Assembly: GCF_014647655.1 (NCBI RefSeq)
Contig: NZ_BMPP01000011.1
Location: 1 to 64,000 of the forward strand
DNA length: 64,000 bases
Source of the DNA: Deinococcus malanensis
GTDB taxonomy: Bacteria > Deinococcota > Deinococci > Deinococcales > Deinococcaceae
Reading direction: 5' to 3'
Shown here: piece after piece, positions 1 through 9,574 of the stretch
Layout: every line of letters starts with the position of its first letter
Numbering within the stretch: the first letter of the stretch is position 1
The notes under the pieces: model-generated
What the model was told of the DNA's origin: nothing
The model's input: the letters and a program-made list of their open reading frames with translations, nothing else
Database searches by the model: none
Position numbers and translations under genes: made by a program

Positions 1-22
1 CACCACCTTTTCTGCATCCTCA

Positions 23-47
23 GCACCCCCGCCTCCCGCGGGGGTGC
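23..47. other. Perfect 10-bp hairpin near window edge
   Basis: GCACCCCCGC at 23-32 pairs perfectly with GCGGGGGTGC at 38-47 around a 5-base loop. No clear T-run follows on either strand, so it is only terminator-like. It lies about 135 bases past the 3' end of the CarD gene and may belong to a gene left of the window. Nothing else recognisable is seen in 1-181. Confidence 0.45.
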
Positions 48-181
48 GCGCTTGTGGATGCCCGGCAGGGGAGGGAAAAGCACAAAATAACCGCGGGCGG
101 GCTCGTTGTCCTGGTTGGTGGTGTCTGTAGGTGGTAGGCGCCTCAGGGCGAGTCAGCAGTATTCCCTGAATTGCTGCGCTC

Positions 182-727
182 TTAAACCGATGCCGCAGCG
201 AGCGGCGCAGGCAGCTGAACATGCGGCTGTTCGTTCCACACTTCCTGCAGGTAGTCCTCTACCTGTCGGGCGAGCTGATTGCGCAAGTCACTGACTTCCT
301 GCTCCAGCAGCCGGATAGCGCGCCGGAATGCCTGTCGGTCCAGGTCGGGCAGGCCGCGTTGCACGTTCCAGCGGCGCAGCTGACAGGTTAGCGCCGCCAG
401 CTCATAGGGTTTTCCGCCGGCCAGAATGTCGTTGACCAGTCGGTGACGGGCTGACCACTGACGGGGCAACTCGAGCTCTCCATTCTGAAGATGGTTCATC
501 AGGTCATGCAGGTCCTGGTCACCCAGAGCACGGCGGATGCCCGTGGAAGCTGGATCGGCCACGGGGACGTACGCACGGCTGACCGTCGCGGGAAACTTGA
601 CTTCGTAGTAAGTGTGGGCTTGCCCAGCCACAGGGCGCTCACAGGTCCCGCACACCACGCCAATACCGTAGGGAGAAAGGACGACTCGGTCACCGATTTG
701 AAAGGCCGTATGCTTCAAGAGATTCAC
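182..727 (-). CDS. CarD/CdnL-family transcriptional regulator
   Basis: This 181-aa protein has the CarD layout. The first 60 or so residues form the RNA-polymerase-interacting, Tudor-like domain (FQIGDRVVLSPYGIGVV, then a KFPA strand and a YVPV motif). A helical C-terminal domain of about 110 residues follows, the part that contacts promoter DNA in CarD/CdnL proteins. Family members bind the RNA polymerase beta subunit and tune open-complex stability, often for rRNA and stress genes. The start is GTG at 727; a TTG three codons later lies at better distance from a GAGGTG and is an alternative. Length is normal for CarD. The gene stands alone, facing the same way as the osmoprotectant operon but separated from it by that operon's terminator. 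Confidence 0.85.
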   Translation of the reverse strand: MNLLKHTAFQIGDRVVLSPYGIGVVCGTCERPVAGQAHTYYEVKFPATVSRAYVPVADPASTGIRRALGDQDLHDLMNHLQNGELELPRQWSARHRLVNDILAGGKPYELAALTCQLRRWNVQRGLPDLDRQAFRRAIRLLEQEVSDLRNQLARQVEDYLQEVWNEQPHVQLPAPLAAASV

Positions 728-800
728 CTCTGCTGCGCGGACCTGCAGACCACGAGCGGCGTGGCGCCGGACGCCATGTCTTCACAAATGCGTGGCCAAG

Positions 801-828
801 AAAAATGCCTGACATCTCATGTCAGGCA
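801..828 (-). terminator. Intrinsic terminator of the osmoprotectant operon
   Basis: TGCCTGACAT (806-815) and ATGTCAGGCA (819-828) form a perfect 10-bp stem with a 3-base loop. Read on the minus strand the stem is followed by TTTTT (complement of 801-805). It sits about 115 bases past the stop of the last permease gene and before the CarD gene, so it probably ends the ABC operon. Confidence 0.8.
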
Positions 829-944
829 GACTCAGGCCATCAGGATCGTCAGAGAAGCACTCCGCCACGCAGGGCGGATCAGCCGAACCGACAGATTGAA
901 GGGCATCGTCCTCATGGTACGCCCGCCGGCTGACAAATGCATCC

Positions 945-1685
945 TCACTTGCGCAGCAGCAGGCCCAGGACGGCATCCAGGCTAAGCGCCAGTAGAGCTG
1001 AGAGCAGCGCTCCAACCAACACCAGCGCCGAATTCTGCTCCGAAAGCCCGTTGATGATGGGCTCTCCCAGACCACCGGCACCTAAGGCCGCGCCGATAGT
1101 GGCCGTGCCGACGTTGTACACCATACTTGTCCGGATTCCGGCCAGCAGCACCGGCCAGGCCAGCGGCAGTTCTACGCGGCGCAATCTCTGCCACGCGGTC
1201 ATGCCCATGCCATGGGCAGCATCAAGCGCGCCCGGATCTACCTGCCGCAGACCGGCCACCCCGTTACCCAGCACCGGCATCAGGCCGTAGACCACCAGAC
1301 CCAGCAGGGTCGGCTTCCAGCCGAAACCCAGAGCCGGGACAGCGAGCGCCAGGATGGCAAACGTCGGTACGGTTTGCCCCAGCCCAGCCAGCCCCTCAGC
1401 CAGGTGCCTCAGGGCCTCCCGGTCAGGACGCGTGACCAGTATGGCTAGTGGCACCCCGATCAGCAGCACCAGTATGGTGGCCAGCAGCACCAGTCCCAGA
1501 TGCGTCAGGGTGAGCTGCCACAGCGCCGGATCAAAAGCGGCAGGGAGCTCTCCCAGGTCCAGTGGCCGCAGCACGGCCGGCAGCGTCCCTGGGAGCAGGC
1601 ACAGGCACAGCAGCAGCGGCCACCACAGTGCAGGGCTCAGCAGGAAGGAAGTCAGGCGCAGTGGCTTCAACTTTCTGGCCTCCAC
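945..1685 (-). CDS. yehW: Osmoprotectant ABC transporter permease, short type (YehW/OpuCB-like)
   Basis: This is an inner-membrane permease of the binding-protein-dependent OpuC/OsmU class, which import glycine betaine, choline or related solutes. It has about six hydrophobic segments and the EAA-type cytoplasmic loop (DAAHGMGMTAWQRLRRVELP) that docks on the ATPase. With a GTG start at 1685 it is 246 aa, close to E. coli YehW (about 243 aa). This start falls two bases after the stop of the ATPase gene, giving tight coupling; the frame stays open further upstream but only inside the ATPase gene. It is the last gene of a four-gene operon and is followed by an intrinsic terminator. The exact substrate cannot be read from sequence. 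Confidence 0.88.
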   Translation of the reverse strand: MEARKLKPLRLTSFLLSPALWWPLLLCLCLLPGTLPAVLRPLDLGELPAAFDPALWQLTLTHLGLVLLATILVLLIGVPLAILVTRPDREALRHLAEGLAGLGQTVPTFAILALAVPALGFGWKPTLLGLVVYGLMPVLGNGVAGLRQVDPGALDAAHGMGMTAWQRLRRVELPLAWPVLLAGIRTSMVYNVGTATIGAALGAGGLGEPIINGLSEQNSALVLVGALLSALLALSLDAVLGLLLRK

Positions 1686-1686
1686 A

Positions 1687-2613
1687 TCATGGCTCCCGGC
1701 GCAGGTTCGACCAGTGCAGCACCCCCGCCGGAACCCCATCCGTCATCACCGTGAGGCGGTCGCTGCCTTCCCGGAGCATCACACCCAGCGCGCTGCGGGC
1801 GTCCAGGGAGGCCTCCACCGTCGGCAGGCCAGCAACCTTCTCGCCGGGATTCATAAAGTCGGCGGCGCGGTATCCGGCCAGCTGGCGCAGGGCGGCGTCC
1901 TCTCCCAGAAAGGCGCTCACGAACGAGGAGGTGGGGCGGTGGACCAGATCATCGGGAGTGCCGAACTGTTCCAGGCGTCCTGCGTTCATGAGGGCAATCC
2001 GGTCACCCAGCCGCAGCGCTTCGTCGATGTCGTGCGTCACCATCACGACAGTTTTGTGCAGCCGGCGCTGAATTTCCCGGAAGGCCTGCTGCAGATGCTC
2101 ACGCGCAAGGGGGTCCAGGGCACCGAAGGGCTCGTCCATCAGCAGGACCGGCGGATCCGCAGCCAGGGCCCGCGCCACGCCTACCCGCTGCGCCTGCCCA
2201 CCCGAGAGCTGGGCCGGACGCTTGTGCCGGAAGGTATCAGGGTCCAGACCGACCAGCGCAAGCAGTTCGTCCACCCGGCGGGCCGTGTCCTGGCGGGAGC
2301 GCCCGAGCAGTTCAGGCACGGTAGCCACGTTCTGTGCCACGTTCAGGTGCGGAAACAGCCCGATCTGCTGAATCACATAGCCTATGCCCCGGCGCAACAC
2401 CTCCGGACGCAGCCCGCGTGTGTCCTGGCCATCCAGCCGCACCACCCCGGCGGTGGGCTCAATCAGGCGGTTGATCATGCGTAGGGTGGTGGTCTTGCCG
2501 CAGCCCGAGGGACCCAGCAGCGCCGTGACCTGTCCGGCTGGAAAAACCAGATTCAGGTCCTGCACCACGGCCTGAGCGCCGTAACGTTTTTCCAGATGCT
2601 CAAGCTCGATCAT
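1687..2613 (-). CDS. yehX: Osmoprotectant ABC transporter ATPase (YehX/OpuCA-like)
   Basis: This 308-aa protein powers the transporter from the cytoplasmic side. Visible motifs in order are Walker A GPSGCGKTT (residues 34-42), a Q-loop, the signature LSGGQAQR, Walker B VLLMDEPFGALD and the switch histidine in VMVTHD. About 60 residues after the nucleotide-binding domain resemble a reduced CBS-like regulatory tail, as in OpuCA-type proteins, which can sense ionic strength or nucleotides. The ATG at 2613 overlaps the stop of the upstream permease (ATGA), fixing the start and suggesting translational coupling. Length equals E. coli YehX (308 aa). Confidence 0.92.
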   Translation of the reverse strand: MIELEHLEKRYGAQAVVQDLNLVFPAGQVTALLGPSGCGKTTTLRMINRLIEPTAGVVRLDGQDTRGLRPEVLRRGIGYVIQQIGLFPHLNVAQNVATVPELLGRSRQDTARRVDELLALVGLDPDTFRHKRPAQLSGGQAQRVGVARALAADPPVLLMDEPFGALDPLAREHLQQAFREIQRRLHKTVVMVTHDIDEALRLGDRIALMNAGRLEQFGTPDDLVHRPTSSFVSAFLGEDAALRQLAGYRAADFMNPGEKVAGLPTVEASLDARSALGVMLREGSDRLTVMTDGVPAGVLHWSNLRREP

Positions 2614-3794
2614 GCGTCCTCCACCTGCCCCAGTCGCCCGCCCAGCCAGCCTTCTGTGGCGCGCAGCAGCGCATCTACGAAGATGGCGAGCAGGACCGCC
2701 GGGACCGCACCCAGTAGAATCAGGTCGGTTGCCGCACTCTGTAGCCCCTTGAAAATATAGGTGCCCAGTCCACCTGCGCCGATCAGCGCTGCAACCGCCG
2801 CCACCCCGACCAGCATGACCGCTGCCTGCCGCACTCCACTGAGCCAGACCGGCATGGCCAGCGGCAGTTCGACCCGCCAGAAGGTCTGGCCCGAGGTCAT
2901 GCCCATGCCCCGCGCGGCGTCCACCACGCCGGGCGGCACGCCCCGCAGCGCTTCGATGCCGTTGCGCAGGACCGGCAGCAGGGCATAAAGGGTCATGGCA
3001 CTCAAGGCCGGCGCGACGCCGATACCTGCAACACCCACTTCCCGCAGGGCCGGAAAGGCCCGTGACAGCGCAGCAAGAGGCACAATCAGCAGGCCCAGAA
3101 GAGCGAGACTGGGAATGGTCTGAACGGCGTTGGCCAGTCCCAGCAGCCCACCTGCCACGCGTTCCCGGCGGGCGGCCCACAGTGTCAGCGGCACGCCCAG
3201 CAGAACCGCCAGTCCCAGTGCTGAACCCACCAGCCGCAGGTGCTGCCCGAATTCCTGCACCCAGCGCGGTCCCTCACTCCGGGCTTCGACCAGAACAGAC
3301 CAGCTCGACAGCTGCCCGCTCAGCAGCAGCACTGCGGCGCCGGGAACCCAGGCCCAGGCCCATCGTCGGGCCCCCCGGCCAGCCTGTGCCGCACTGGAAG
3401 CGGCGATCAGGGCGCCCACCATGTATAGCCAGAACCCGGATGCGGCGCTGGCCCGCGCAAATTCGGCCTGCCCCGTCAGTGCCCCCGCCGTGCGCTCGCC
3501 AAGCAGCCAGAATGCGGCCAGAAGCCCGGCGGCTGCCGCCGCCGCCGCCACTCCGGGCAGGCGGCGGATCAGCAGGGCAGGCAGCACAGCCAATACCAGC
3601 AGTGCCAGCGTGATTGCCCCGGGCACGCGCAGCAGCTCTCCAGGTGCCAGGCGATTGGGCCGCAGCAGCACCCACGGCAGCAGGGCTCCGGCCAGCATGG
3701 GCACGGCGCCCAGCCAGAGCACCACGCGGATATCTGGACGTGCCGGTTGCTTCCGTTTCTCCGACAGGACAGCTTCAGTCGAAAGGGCGGTCAA
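2610..3794 (-). CDS. yehY: Osmoprotectant ABC transporter permease, long type (YehY-like)
   Basis: This is a 394-aa integral membrane permease. The last 210 residues are the usual permease domain with the EAA loop (DAARGMGMTSGQTFWRVELP). The first 180 hold several extra hydrophobic helices, as in E. coli YehY (about 385 aa). The long permease, ATPase and short permease in this order behind a binding protein reproduce the yehZ-Y-X-W arrangement. The two permeases presumably form a heterodimer. It starts 16 bases after the binding-protein gene and overlaps the ATPase gene by 4 bases. Confidence 0.88.
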   Translation of the reverse strand: MTALSTEAVLSEKRKQPARPDIRVVLWLGAVPMLAGALLPWVLLRPNRLAPGELLRVPGAITLALLVLAVLPALLIRRLPGVAAAAAAAGLLAAFWLLGERTAGALTGQAEFARASAASGFWLYMVGALIAASSAAQAGRGARRWAWAWVPGAAVLLLSGQLSSWSVLVEARSEGPRWVQEFGQHLRLVGSALGLAVLLGVPLTLWAARRERVAGGLLGLANAVQTIPSLALLGLLIVPLAALSRAFPALREVGVAGIGVAPALSAMTLYALLPVLRNGIEALRGVPPGVVDAARGMGMTSGQTFWRVELPLAMPVWLSGVRQAAVMLVGVAAVAALIGAGGLGTYIFKGLQSAATDLILLGAVPAVLLAIFVDALLRATEGWLGGRLGQVEDA

Positions 3795-3810
3795 CGCGGC
3801 CGCCCGAGGG

Positions 3811-4716
<906 letters not shown>

Positions 4717-4865
4717 ATGGCCTCCTTGGGGCTGTGGCCTTGGCCCTGTGCCCCCGATATGGTGAACTTGGTCGGGTGAGTGGTCTATGGACTAGCCTAG
4801 CGGCCTGAAAGCCGGAGCACGGTGCAGGGGCCCACACACCCAGGCGCGGACGCCACCACGACAAC

Positions 4866-4904
4866 GCTGCGGGGCCGACCCGGTTCTGGCGTCGGCCCCG
4901 CAGC
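4866..4904 (-). terminator. Strong hairpin after the HU gene
   Basis: GCTGCGGGGCCGAC (4866-4879) pairs perfectly over 14 bp with GTCGGCCCCGCAGC (4891-4904). It begins 10 bases after the HU stop codon on the minus strand. No T-run follows, so it may act as a transcript-stabilising hairpin or a T-poor terminator. Confidence 0.55.
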
Positions 4905-4914
4905 GCAGCGTGCT

Positions 4915-5268
4915 TTACAGGTTTCCCTTGAGGGTACTGGCCACCTTGAAGCGGACCTTTTTCCCAGCGGGAATGGTGATCTTCTGGCTGGTGCCGGGGC
5001 GCACGCCCTGACGGGCGGCCGTCTGGGCCACGCTTAAGGTACCCAGGCCAGGCAGGCCGACGCTGCGGCCCTCGCGCAGGGCGCCCACTACACATTCGAG
5101 CATGGTGGCGACCGCGTCCCCAGCCTGCTTCTTGTTCAGGGTGGTGCGGTCAGCGACCATTTCGATCAGCTGGGTCTTGGCGATCTTGCTGCCGTCGGCG
5201 GCAGCGGCGCGGCGGGGTGCAGCGGCAGCGGCGGGTTTCTTGGCGGCAGGCTTGGTGCTCTTGGCCAT
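4915..5268 (-). CDS. hup: HU-family nucleoid protein with extended N-terminal tail
   Basis: This 117-aa DNA-binding protein compacts the nucleoid and bends DNA. Residues 1-35 are a tail rich in Lys, Ala and Pro ([20 protein letters not shown]), as in Deinococcus HU. The HU fold follows: the helical pair ([20 protein letters not shown]) and the beta arm with GLGTLSV and the R-x-G region. The usual arm tip reads [19 protein letters not shown], including the PAGK motif. ATG at 5268 is preceded by GGAGG at good distance, so the upstream in-frame ATG is not used. A 14-bp hairpin lies directly after the gene. Confidence 0.93.
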   Translation of the reverse strand: MAKSTKPAAKKPAAAAAPRRAAAADGSKIAKTQLIEMVADRTTLNKKQAGDAVATMLECVVGALREGRSVGLPGLGTLSVAQTAARQGVRPGTSQKITIPAGKKVRFKVASTLKGNL

Positions 5269-5314
5269 ACAGGAACCTCCAGACGATGAATTGAGCGGGG
5301 ATCGGCTCACCGGA

Positions 5315-5341
5315 ACAGTAACACACTGTTTTTCCCGTCAA
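5315..5341 (-). promoter_or_regulatory. Possible promoter of the HU gene
   Basis: On the minus strand TTGACG (5341-5336) is followed after 15 bases by TACTGT (5320-5315), about 47 bases before the HU start. The -35 box is good, but the -10 box is weak and the spacer short. Confidence 0.35.
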
Positions 5342-5458
5342 TCCCGGAAAGTGGCGGTCTGGCGCGGGCTTTCGTGGTGCGGCTCGCATCGGACGGCCCG
5401 AAAAACACCGTGAAATCGGCTAAGTTCCTTCTGAGACGGCATTTTCTGGAGTGGATCA

Positions 5459-6199
5459 TTAAAGAATAGATGAAGACCGGGCGGCAGCCTGCAGATTCAG
5501 CATCCGGCTGCGGCCGCTCAGGGCGTCAAGGGTCCACAGTCTTCCCTGCAGTGGTTCCCCCACGCCACCCAGCACCTTAAGGGCTTCCAGGGCCATCATG
5601 CTGCCTACCACGTTTGGTAGTGGGCCCAGGACCCCGGCTTCCTCGCACGACAACTCATCCCCAGCATCGGGAAAGACGTCACGCAGCCCCAGCTGGGGCC
5701 CGAACACGCTGACCAGCCCGCTGGTGCCGCTGGCAGCGCCCCATACCCACTGCCGCCGGGCACGGGTACAGGCGTCCGCGATCAGGTAACGGGTCTCGAA
5801 GTTGTCGGTGGCGTCGATGATCAGATCAGCTTCGGTAATCAGCGGGCCAATGTTCCCGGCATCTACGGCGCCTTGGGCACACACCTGGACGTGTGGGTTG
5901 ATGCCCTGGGCACGGGCCGCCGTCACCTGCGCCTTGGACCGTCCCACGTCCGCCTGGGAAAACTGCGTCTGGCGGTGCAGATTGCTCAGTGCCACGGCAT
6001 CTCCGTCGGCAATCGTCAGCCGTCCTACGCCAGCACCTGCCAGTTGGGCGGCCACCGGCCCGCCCAGCCCCCCCGCCCCGATGAGCAGGACCGAAGCGGC
6101 GCGGAGACGCTCCTGGGCGCCGGCGTCGAGCCACTCGGGCACAAGCAGCTGACGTGAGTACCGGCGCAACTCCGCGCGCGTCAGAAGGTCGCGGCTCAT
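5459..6199 (-). CDS. ThiF/MoeB/HesA-family sulfur-carrier adenylyltransferase
   Basis: This 246-aa E1-like enzyme adenylates the C-terminal glycine of a ubiquitin-like sulfur carrier (ThiS, MoaD or similar). Visible are the nucleotide-binding loop GAGGLGGPVAAQLAGAGVG near residues 42-60, the following acidic and Arg residues (DGDAVALSNLHRQTQF), the DATDNFETRYL motif, and the cysteine-containing SCEEAGVLGPLPNVVGS segment. The paired CxxC zinc motifs found in many MoeB/ThiF proteins are not visible, so this is a zinc-less variant. No thi or moa gene is adjacent, so pathway (thiamine, molybdopterin or tRNA thiolation) cannot be assigned. It ends 190 bases upstream of HU. Confidence 0.85.
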   Translation of the reverse strand: MSRDLLTRAELRRYSRQLLVPEWLDAGAQERLRAASVLLIGAGGLGGPVAAQLAGAGVGRLTIADGDAVALSNLHRQTQFSQADVGRSKAQVTAARAQGINPHVQVCAQGAVDAGNIGPLITEADLIIDATDNFETRYLIADACTRARRQWVWGAASGTSGLVSVFGPQLGLRDVFPDAGDELSCEEAGVLGPLPNVVGSMMALEALKVLGGVGEPLQGRLWTLDALSGRSRMLNLQAAARSSSIL

Positions 6200-6288
6200 G
6201 GGCCGAGTCTACGGTGCCGGTACGCATGAGGGCCCCGCGTCTGGGAATGCGGCGCTGCGTGGCGGCTCCGGCACTCTAGAATGCGCGC

Positions 6289-6855
6289 ATGCCCGCGCTG
6301 GTGCTTGCCGTTCTTTCCTACCTGCTGGGCTCCCTGGTGATGGGCGTGCTGTATTCCCGCGCACGAGGCACCGACATCCGTGACCGTGACCTGCCCGGGG
6401 GTAGCGGTACCTACCGCCAGTACGGTCTGCAGGCCGCGCTGCTGGTGGCAGCCGGGGACATCCTCAAGGGGGTGGCCGCCGCGCTGCTGGCCCGCGCCAT
6501 TGCCCCGGGTGAGGGCTGGGTGGCCGCACTGTTCGTGGTCCTGGGGCACTGTTACCCGGTCTTTTTCGGCTTCCGGGGTGGCGGTGGCATCGCGCCGCTG
6601 GGAGGAGCCTTGCTGGTGCTCGCGCCCCTCACGCTGCTGGGAACCCTGGCAGCTGCCCTGGTGGTGATTCCGCTCTACCGTTCGCTGCTGCAACGCCGGG
6701 TGGGGCTCAATGCCGTGCCGGTGGCCACGGCGGTGGCCGTGCCGGTTGGACTGCTGCTCTCTGCCCGCTACGGCGGGCTGCCGGAACTGCTGGCCGGGGG
6801 AGCTGCCATGGCCCTACGGGCCGTGCACCTGCTGGCTGCCCCCCGGAGCGCATGA
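6289..6855 (+). CDS. PlsY-like acyl-phosphate:glycerol-3-phosphate acyltransferase paralogue, degenerate motifs
   Basis: This 188-aa multi-pass membrane protein has PlsY length and topology. PlsY transfers an acyl group from acyl phosphate to glycerol-3-phosphate, the first step of phospholipid synthesis. Motif 1 is recognisable (SYLLGSLVMG). Motif 2, normally GSGNxGATN, reads GGSGTYRQYG and has lost the Asn and Thr-Asn residues. Motif 3, normally GHxxPxFxxFKGGKG, reads GHCYPVFFGFRGGGG and has lost its final Lys. It may therefore be inactive or altered, with a true PlsY elsewhere. Its stop overlaps the start of the downstream TPR lipoprotein gene (ATGA), suggesting a joint role. Confidence 0.78.
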   Translation: MPALVLAVLSYLLGSLVMGVLYSRARGTDIRDRDLPGGSGTYRQYGLQAALLVAAGDILKGVAAALLARAIAPGEGWVAALFVVLGHCYPVFFGFRGGGGIAPLGGALLVLAPLTLLGTLAAALVVIPLYRSLLQRRVGLNAVPVATAVAVPVGLLLSARYGGLPELLAGGAAMALRAVHLLAAPRSA

Positions 6856-8957
6856 GCCGCTCCTCCCGGCTGCTGCCGCTGGCCCTGCTGCTGCTGGGAA
6901 GCGCATGTGCCAACGCCGTACTCGAAGGCCGGACCCTGCGCTTCGAGAACGGGCGGCAGGTCGTCTGGCAGCGGACGTTTCCGGCCTGGATGGGCAGCCT
7001 GACGGCCCCGGTCGAGACCGGGGGCGTGACCTACCTGGGGGTCGGCCCGGTGGTGTACGCCTTTTCGGACAGGGGGCAGGTCAGTGAGCGGGTGGACCTG
7101 CCGGGCATGGTCACCTCGCTGGACGCCAGCAGCGGTGGACTGCGCGTCAGCACCGAGGAGGCCGGCGCGGTGGAGCGCTTTACCCTCGGCCGGCCAGACG
7201 GCACCCTGTCCGTGCTTGAGCGGGTGGTGCCTCCCCCCGACCCGGCCGTGACCGGTTGGCTGGCCCGCACCGCCGACCGGGTGCCCACCCCGGCGGTGAC
7301 CGCAGCAGCGGCCCAGGATCCAGGCAATCCTTTCCTGGCCCTGCGGGAGGCGCGGCTGGCCAGCGCCCAGGGAGACCTGTACGGCAGTCTCAGCGCTGTG
7401 CGGCGGGCCCTGAACGCCACCCTGCCGTTTCCTGCCTGGGTCCAGCTCGCCGCGCGGCTCGATGCAGCCGGGTTTCCTTCCGCAGCGGATCTGGCCCTGG
7501 ATCACGCCCGGCGCGACGCCGCTGCACGTGGCTTTGACCCGGAAGTGCCGGTCAGCCGCGCGGCCCTGGGTGCTTACGGCAATCCCAGCGGATACGTCGG
7601 CACGCTGCTCGATCAGAACCGTCTGACCCGCGCCGAGGTCTGGATGCGCTACCTGCGCGAACTGCACCCACGTTTTGAAGGCAGCCTGGCGCTGTACGAA
7701 CGCTATGCCCAGGCCCTGGCCACCCAGGGCCGTGCCGGCGAGGCCGAGGAGTGGCGGCAGTTTGCCCGCAGCCTGCGCAGCGGCACCCTGTACAACCTGG
7801 GGCTGGAAGGCACCGATACCCTGCGGGACGCGGCGCGCCTAGCGGCCCTGACGCTGGTGCTGGCCTTGACGGGTGCCCTGCTGACGCTGACAGCCCGGGC
7901 GTGGCGCGCCCAGGGAGAGGACACTCAGGAGCTGGGAGGCCGCCTGTTGGGGTGGCGCCATCCGCTGTCGCGCGCCCGGCGGCTGGCGGTGGCGTATGCC
8001 AGTGCGGGCGAACGTCTGACCCTGGTCCTGCTGGCTGCCGCGCTGGTCACGGTACTGGGCGGCTGGCAGTGGACTAACCGGGCCAGCAGCGGCCTGAGCG
8101 CGCCAGCAGTCACCACCGGAACCTACGGAGGCGGCTGGGTCAGCACCCAGCTCACCCGGCTGACCCTGCGCCGCGGGCCTGATACCGCGCTGCTGAGCGG
8201 GCTGAATGCGCAGCTCGATGGAGACGCCACGCTGGCCCGTGACCATTACACCCGGGCGTTGCCGGATGCCTGCGCCCGCAACAACCTGGGCGTGATTGCC
8301 CAGACCCGTGGCGATGAGGCCCAGGCCCGCGACCTGTACCGCGCCGCGCTGGCAGACCGGCCTGACCTGAGTGCCGCCGCCTTCAATCTCGGGCTCAGCC
8401 CCGCCACCCCTGAACTCGCCTTCCAGCGCACCTACCGGCCCAATCGGCCCCGGCTGTGCTATCCGGACCAGCGCAGCCTGACGCGCGCGCTGACCGGAGA
8501 CCTGGGGGCCACCTTGCAGGGCAACCTGCGCGAGCCGGTGTCACTGGTCACTCCAGCCCCCGGCAACAGTGTGCGCCTGGGCTGGGCCCTGCTGGGGGCT
8601 CTGCTGGCCACAGGCTATGTGGCCTTCACCCTGCTGCTGCCGCGTGCGGCCAGTGAGCGGCGCCTGGGCCGGCCAGCTGTCTACCGCGTCCTGGCCCTGC
8701 TTCTGCCGGGAGCGGCGTTGCTGGACAGTGCCTGGGGCAGCGTGCTGCTGCTGGGCTGGGCCGCCTGCCTCGGTGCGCTGTTGCCACTCAGTGGCCTCGT
8801 CGCCTTCCCGAATCTGCTGGACCTCTCGCTGCCTGGTGTGCGGCTGGCCCTGCTGGGGGCCCTGGGGCTGACCTACCTGCTGGGCATCCTGTCGTTCGTG
8901 ACGGCCGAGGTCGGCTTTGCGCGCCGCGCCCGGCGTGAGGCGCAGCAGGAGACGTAA
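6852..8957 (+). CDS. TPR-containing multi-pass membrane lipoprotein, unknown function
   Basis: This is a 701-aa protein that I do not recognise as a named family. Residues 1-18 form a lipoprotein signal with lipobox LGSAC (Cys19). A beta-rich region with GGVTYLGVGPVVYAFS follows, resembling one or two PQQ/beta-propeller blades. Alpha-helical TPR-like repeats lie near residues 155-310 and 440-510 (for example ARNNLGVIAQTRGDEAQARD). Hydrophobic helices occur near 325-345, 385-405 and 570-690. The start overlaps the stop of the PlsY-like gene by 4 bases. TPRs on both sides of membrane helices suggest an envelope scaffold; no enzymatic motif is seen. Confidence 0.75.
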   Translation: MSRSSRLLPLALLLLGSACANAVLEGRTLRFENGRQVVWQRTFPAWMGSLTAPVETGGVTYLGVGPVVYAFSDRGQVSERVDLPGMVTSLDASSGGLRVSTEEAGAVERFTLGRPDGTLSVLERVVPPPDPAVTGWLARTADRVPTPAVTAAAAQDPGNPFLALREARLASAQGDLYGSLSAVRRALNATLPFPAWVQLAARLDAAGFPSAADLALDHARRDAAARGFDPEVPVSRAALGAYGNPSGYVGTLLDQNRLTRAEVWMRYLRELHPRFEGSLALYERYAQALATQGRAGEAEEWRQFARSLRSGTLYNLGLEGTDTLRDAARLAALTLVLALTGALLTLTARAWRAQGEDTQELGGRLLGWRHPLSRARRLAVAYASAGERLTLVLLAAALVTVLGGWQWTNRASSGLSAPAVTTGTYGGGWVSTQLTRLTLRRGPDTALLSGLNAQLDGDATLARDHYTRALPDACARNNLGVIAQTRGDEAQARDLYRAALADRPDLSAAAFNLGLSPATPELAFQRTYRPNRPRLCYPDQRSLTRALTGDLGATLQGNLREPVSLVTPAPGNSVRLGWALLGALLATGYVAFTLLLPRAASERRLGRPAVYRVLALLLPGAALLDSAWGSVLLLGWAACLGALLPLSGLVAFPNLLDLSLPGVRLALLGALGLTYLLGILSFVTAEVGFARRARREAQQET

Positions 8958-8989
8958 GGCCCGCGTCCCCAGGCTGCTAGCCTGCAGAC

Positions 8990-9574
8990 ATGAGGCTGGT
9001 GGTGGGCATTTCGGGCGGCAGCGGGATTCCCTACGCGCAGGGGGTGCTTCAGGCCCTAAAGGACCTGAACGTGGAGACGCATCTGATCGTGAGCAGCGGA
9101 GCCAAGCGCGTCATGACCGCCGAGGATTCGGGACCGCAACTGCCGGACCTGACAGCCCTGGCGTCCCAGGTCCACGAAGACCGGGATCTGGCCGCCAGTG
9201 TGGCCAGTGGCTCCTACCGCACCGACGGCATGCTGATCATTCCGTGCAGCGCCGGCACACTGGCCAAGGTCGCGCATGGAATGGCCGACAACCTGCTGTC
9301 GCGCGCGGCGCACGTGACCCTCAAGGAGCGTCGGCCGCTGGTGCTGGTCGTTCGCGAGGACCCGCTGCCCCGGCCCATGCTGCTCAACCTGCTGGCCGTG
9401 CACGACGCGGGTGCCAGCGTCATGACGGCCAGCCCTGGCTTCTATCACGCCCCCGAAAGCGTGGCTCAACTGCTGCACTTTGTCACTGCGCGCGTGCTGG
9501 ACCAGTTCGGGCTGGATGTGCCGGGATTCCGTCGCTGGAAGGAGCCCAGCAGCGTCCGGGAGGCAGACCAGTGA
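8990..9574 (+). CDS. ubiX: Flavin prenyltransferase UbiX
   Basis: This 194-aa enzyme makes prenylated FMN, the cofactor of UbiD-type decarboxylases, from FMN and dimethylallyl (pyro)phosphate. Family motifs are clear: VVGISGGSGIPYAQGV at the N-terminus (FMN phosphate loop), IIPCSAGTLAKVAHGMADN in the middle, and the RRPLVLVVREDPLPRPMLLNL segment. The C-terminal LDQFGL helix is also typical. No ubiD gene is adjacent in this window. The gene's TGA overlaps the GTG start of ispD, so the isoprenoid enzymes that supply the prenyl donor are probably co-translated with it. Confidence 0.95.
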   Translation: MRLVVGISGGSGIPYAQGVLQALKDLNVETHLIVSSGAKRVMTAEDSGPQLPDLTALASQVHEDRDLAASVASGSYRTDGMLIIPCSAGTLAKVAHGMADNLLSRAAHVTLKERRPLVLVVREDPLPRPMLLNLLAVHDAGASVMTASPGFYHAPESVAQLLHFVTARVLDQFGLDVPGFRRWKEPSSVREADQ

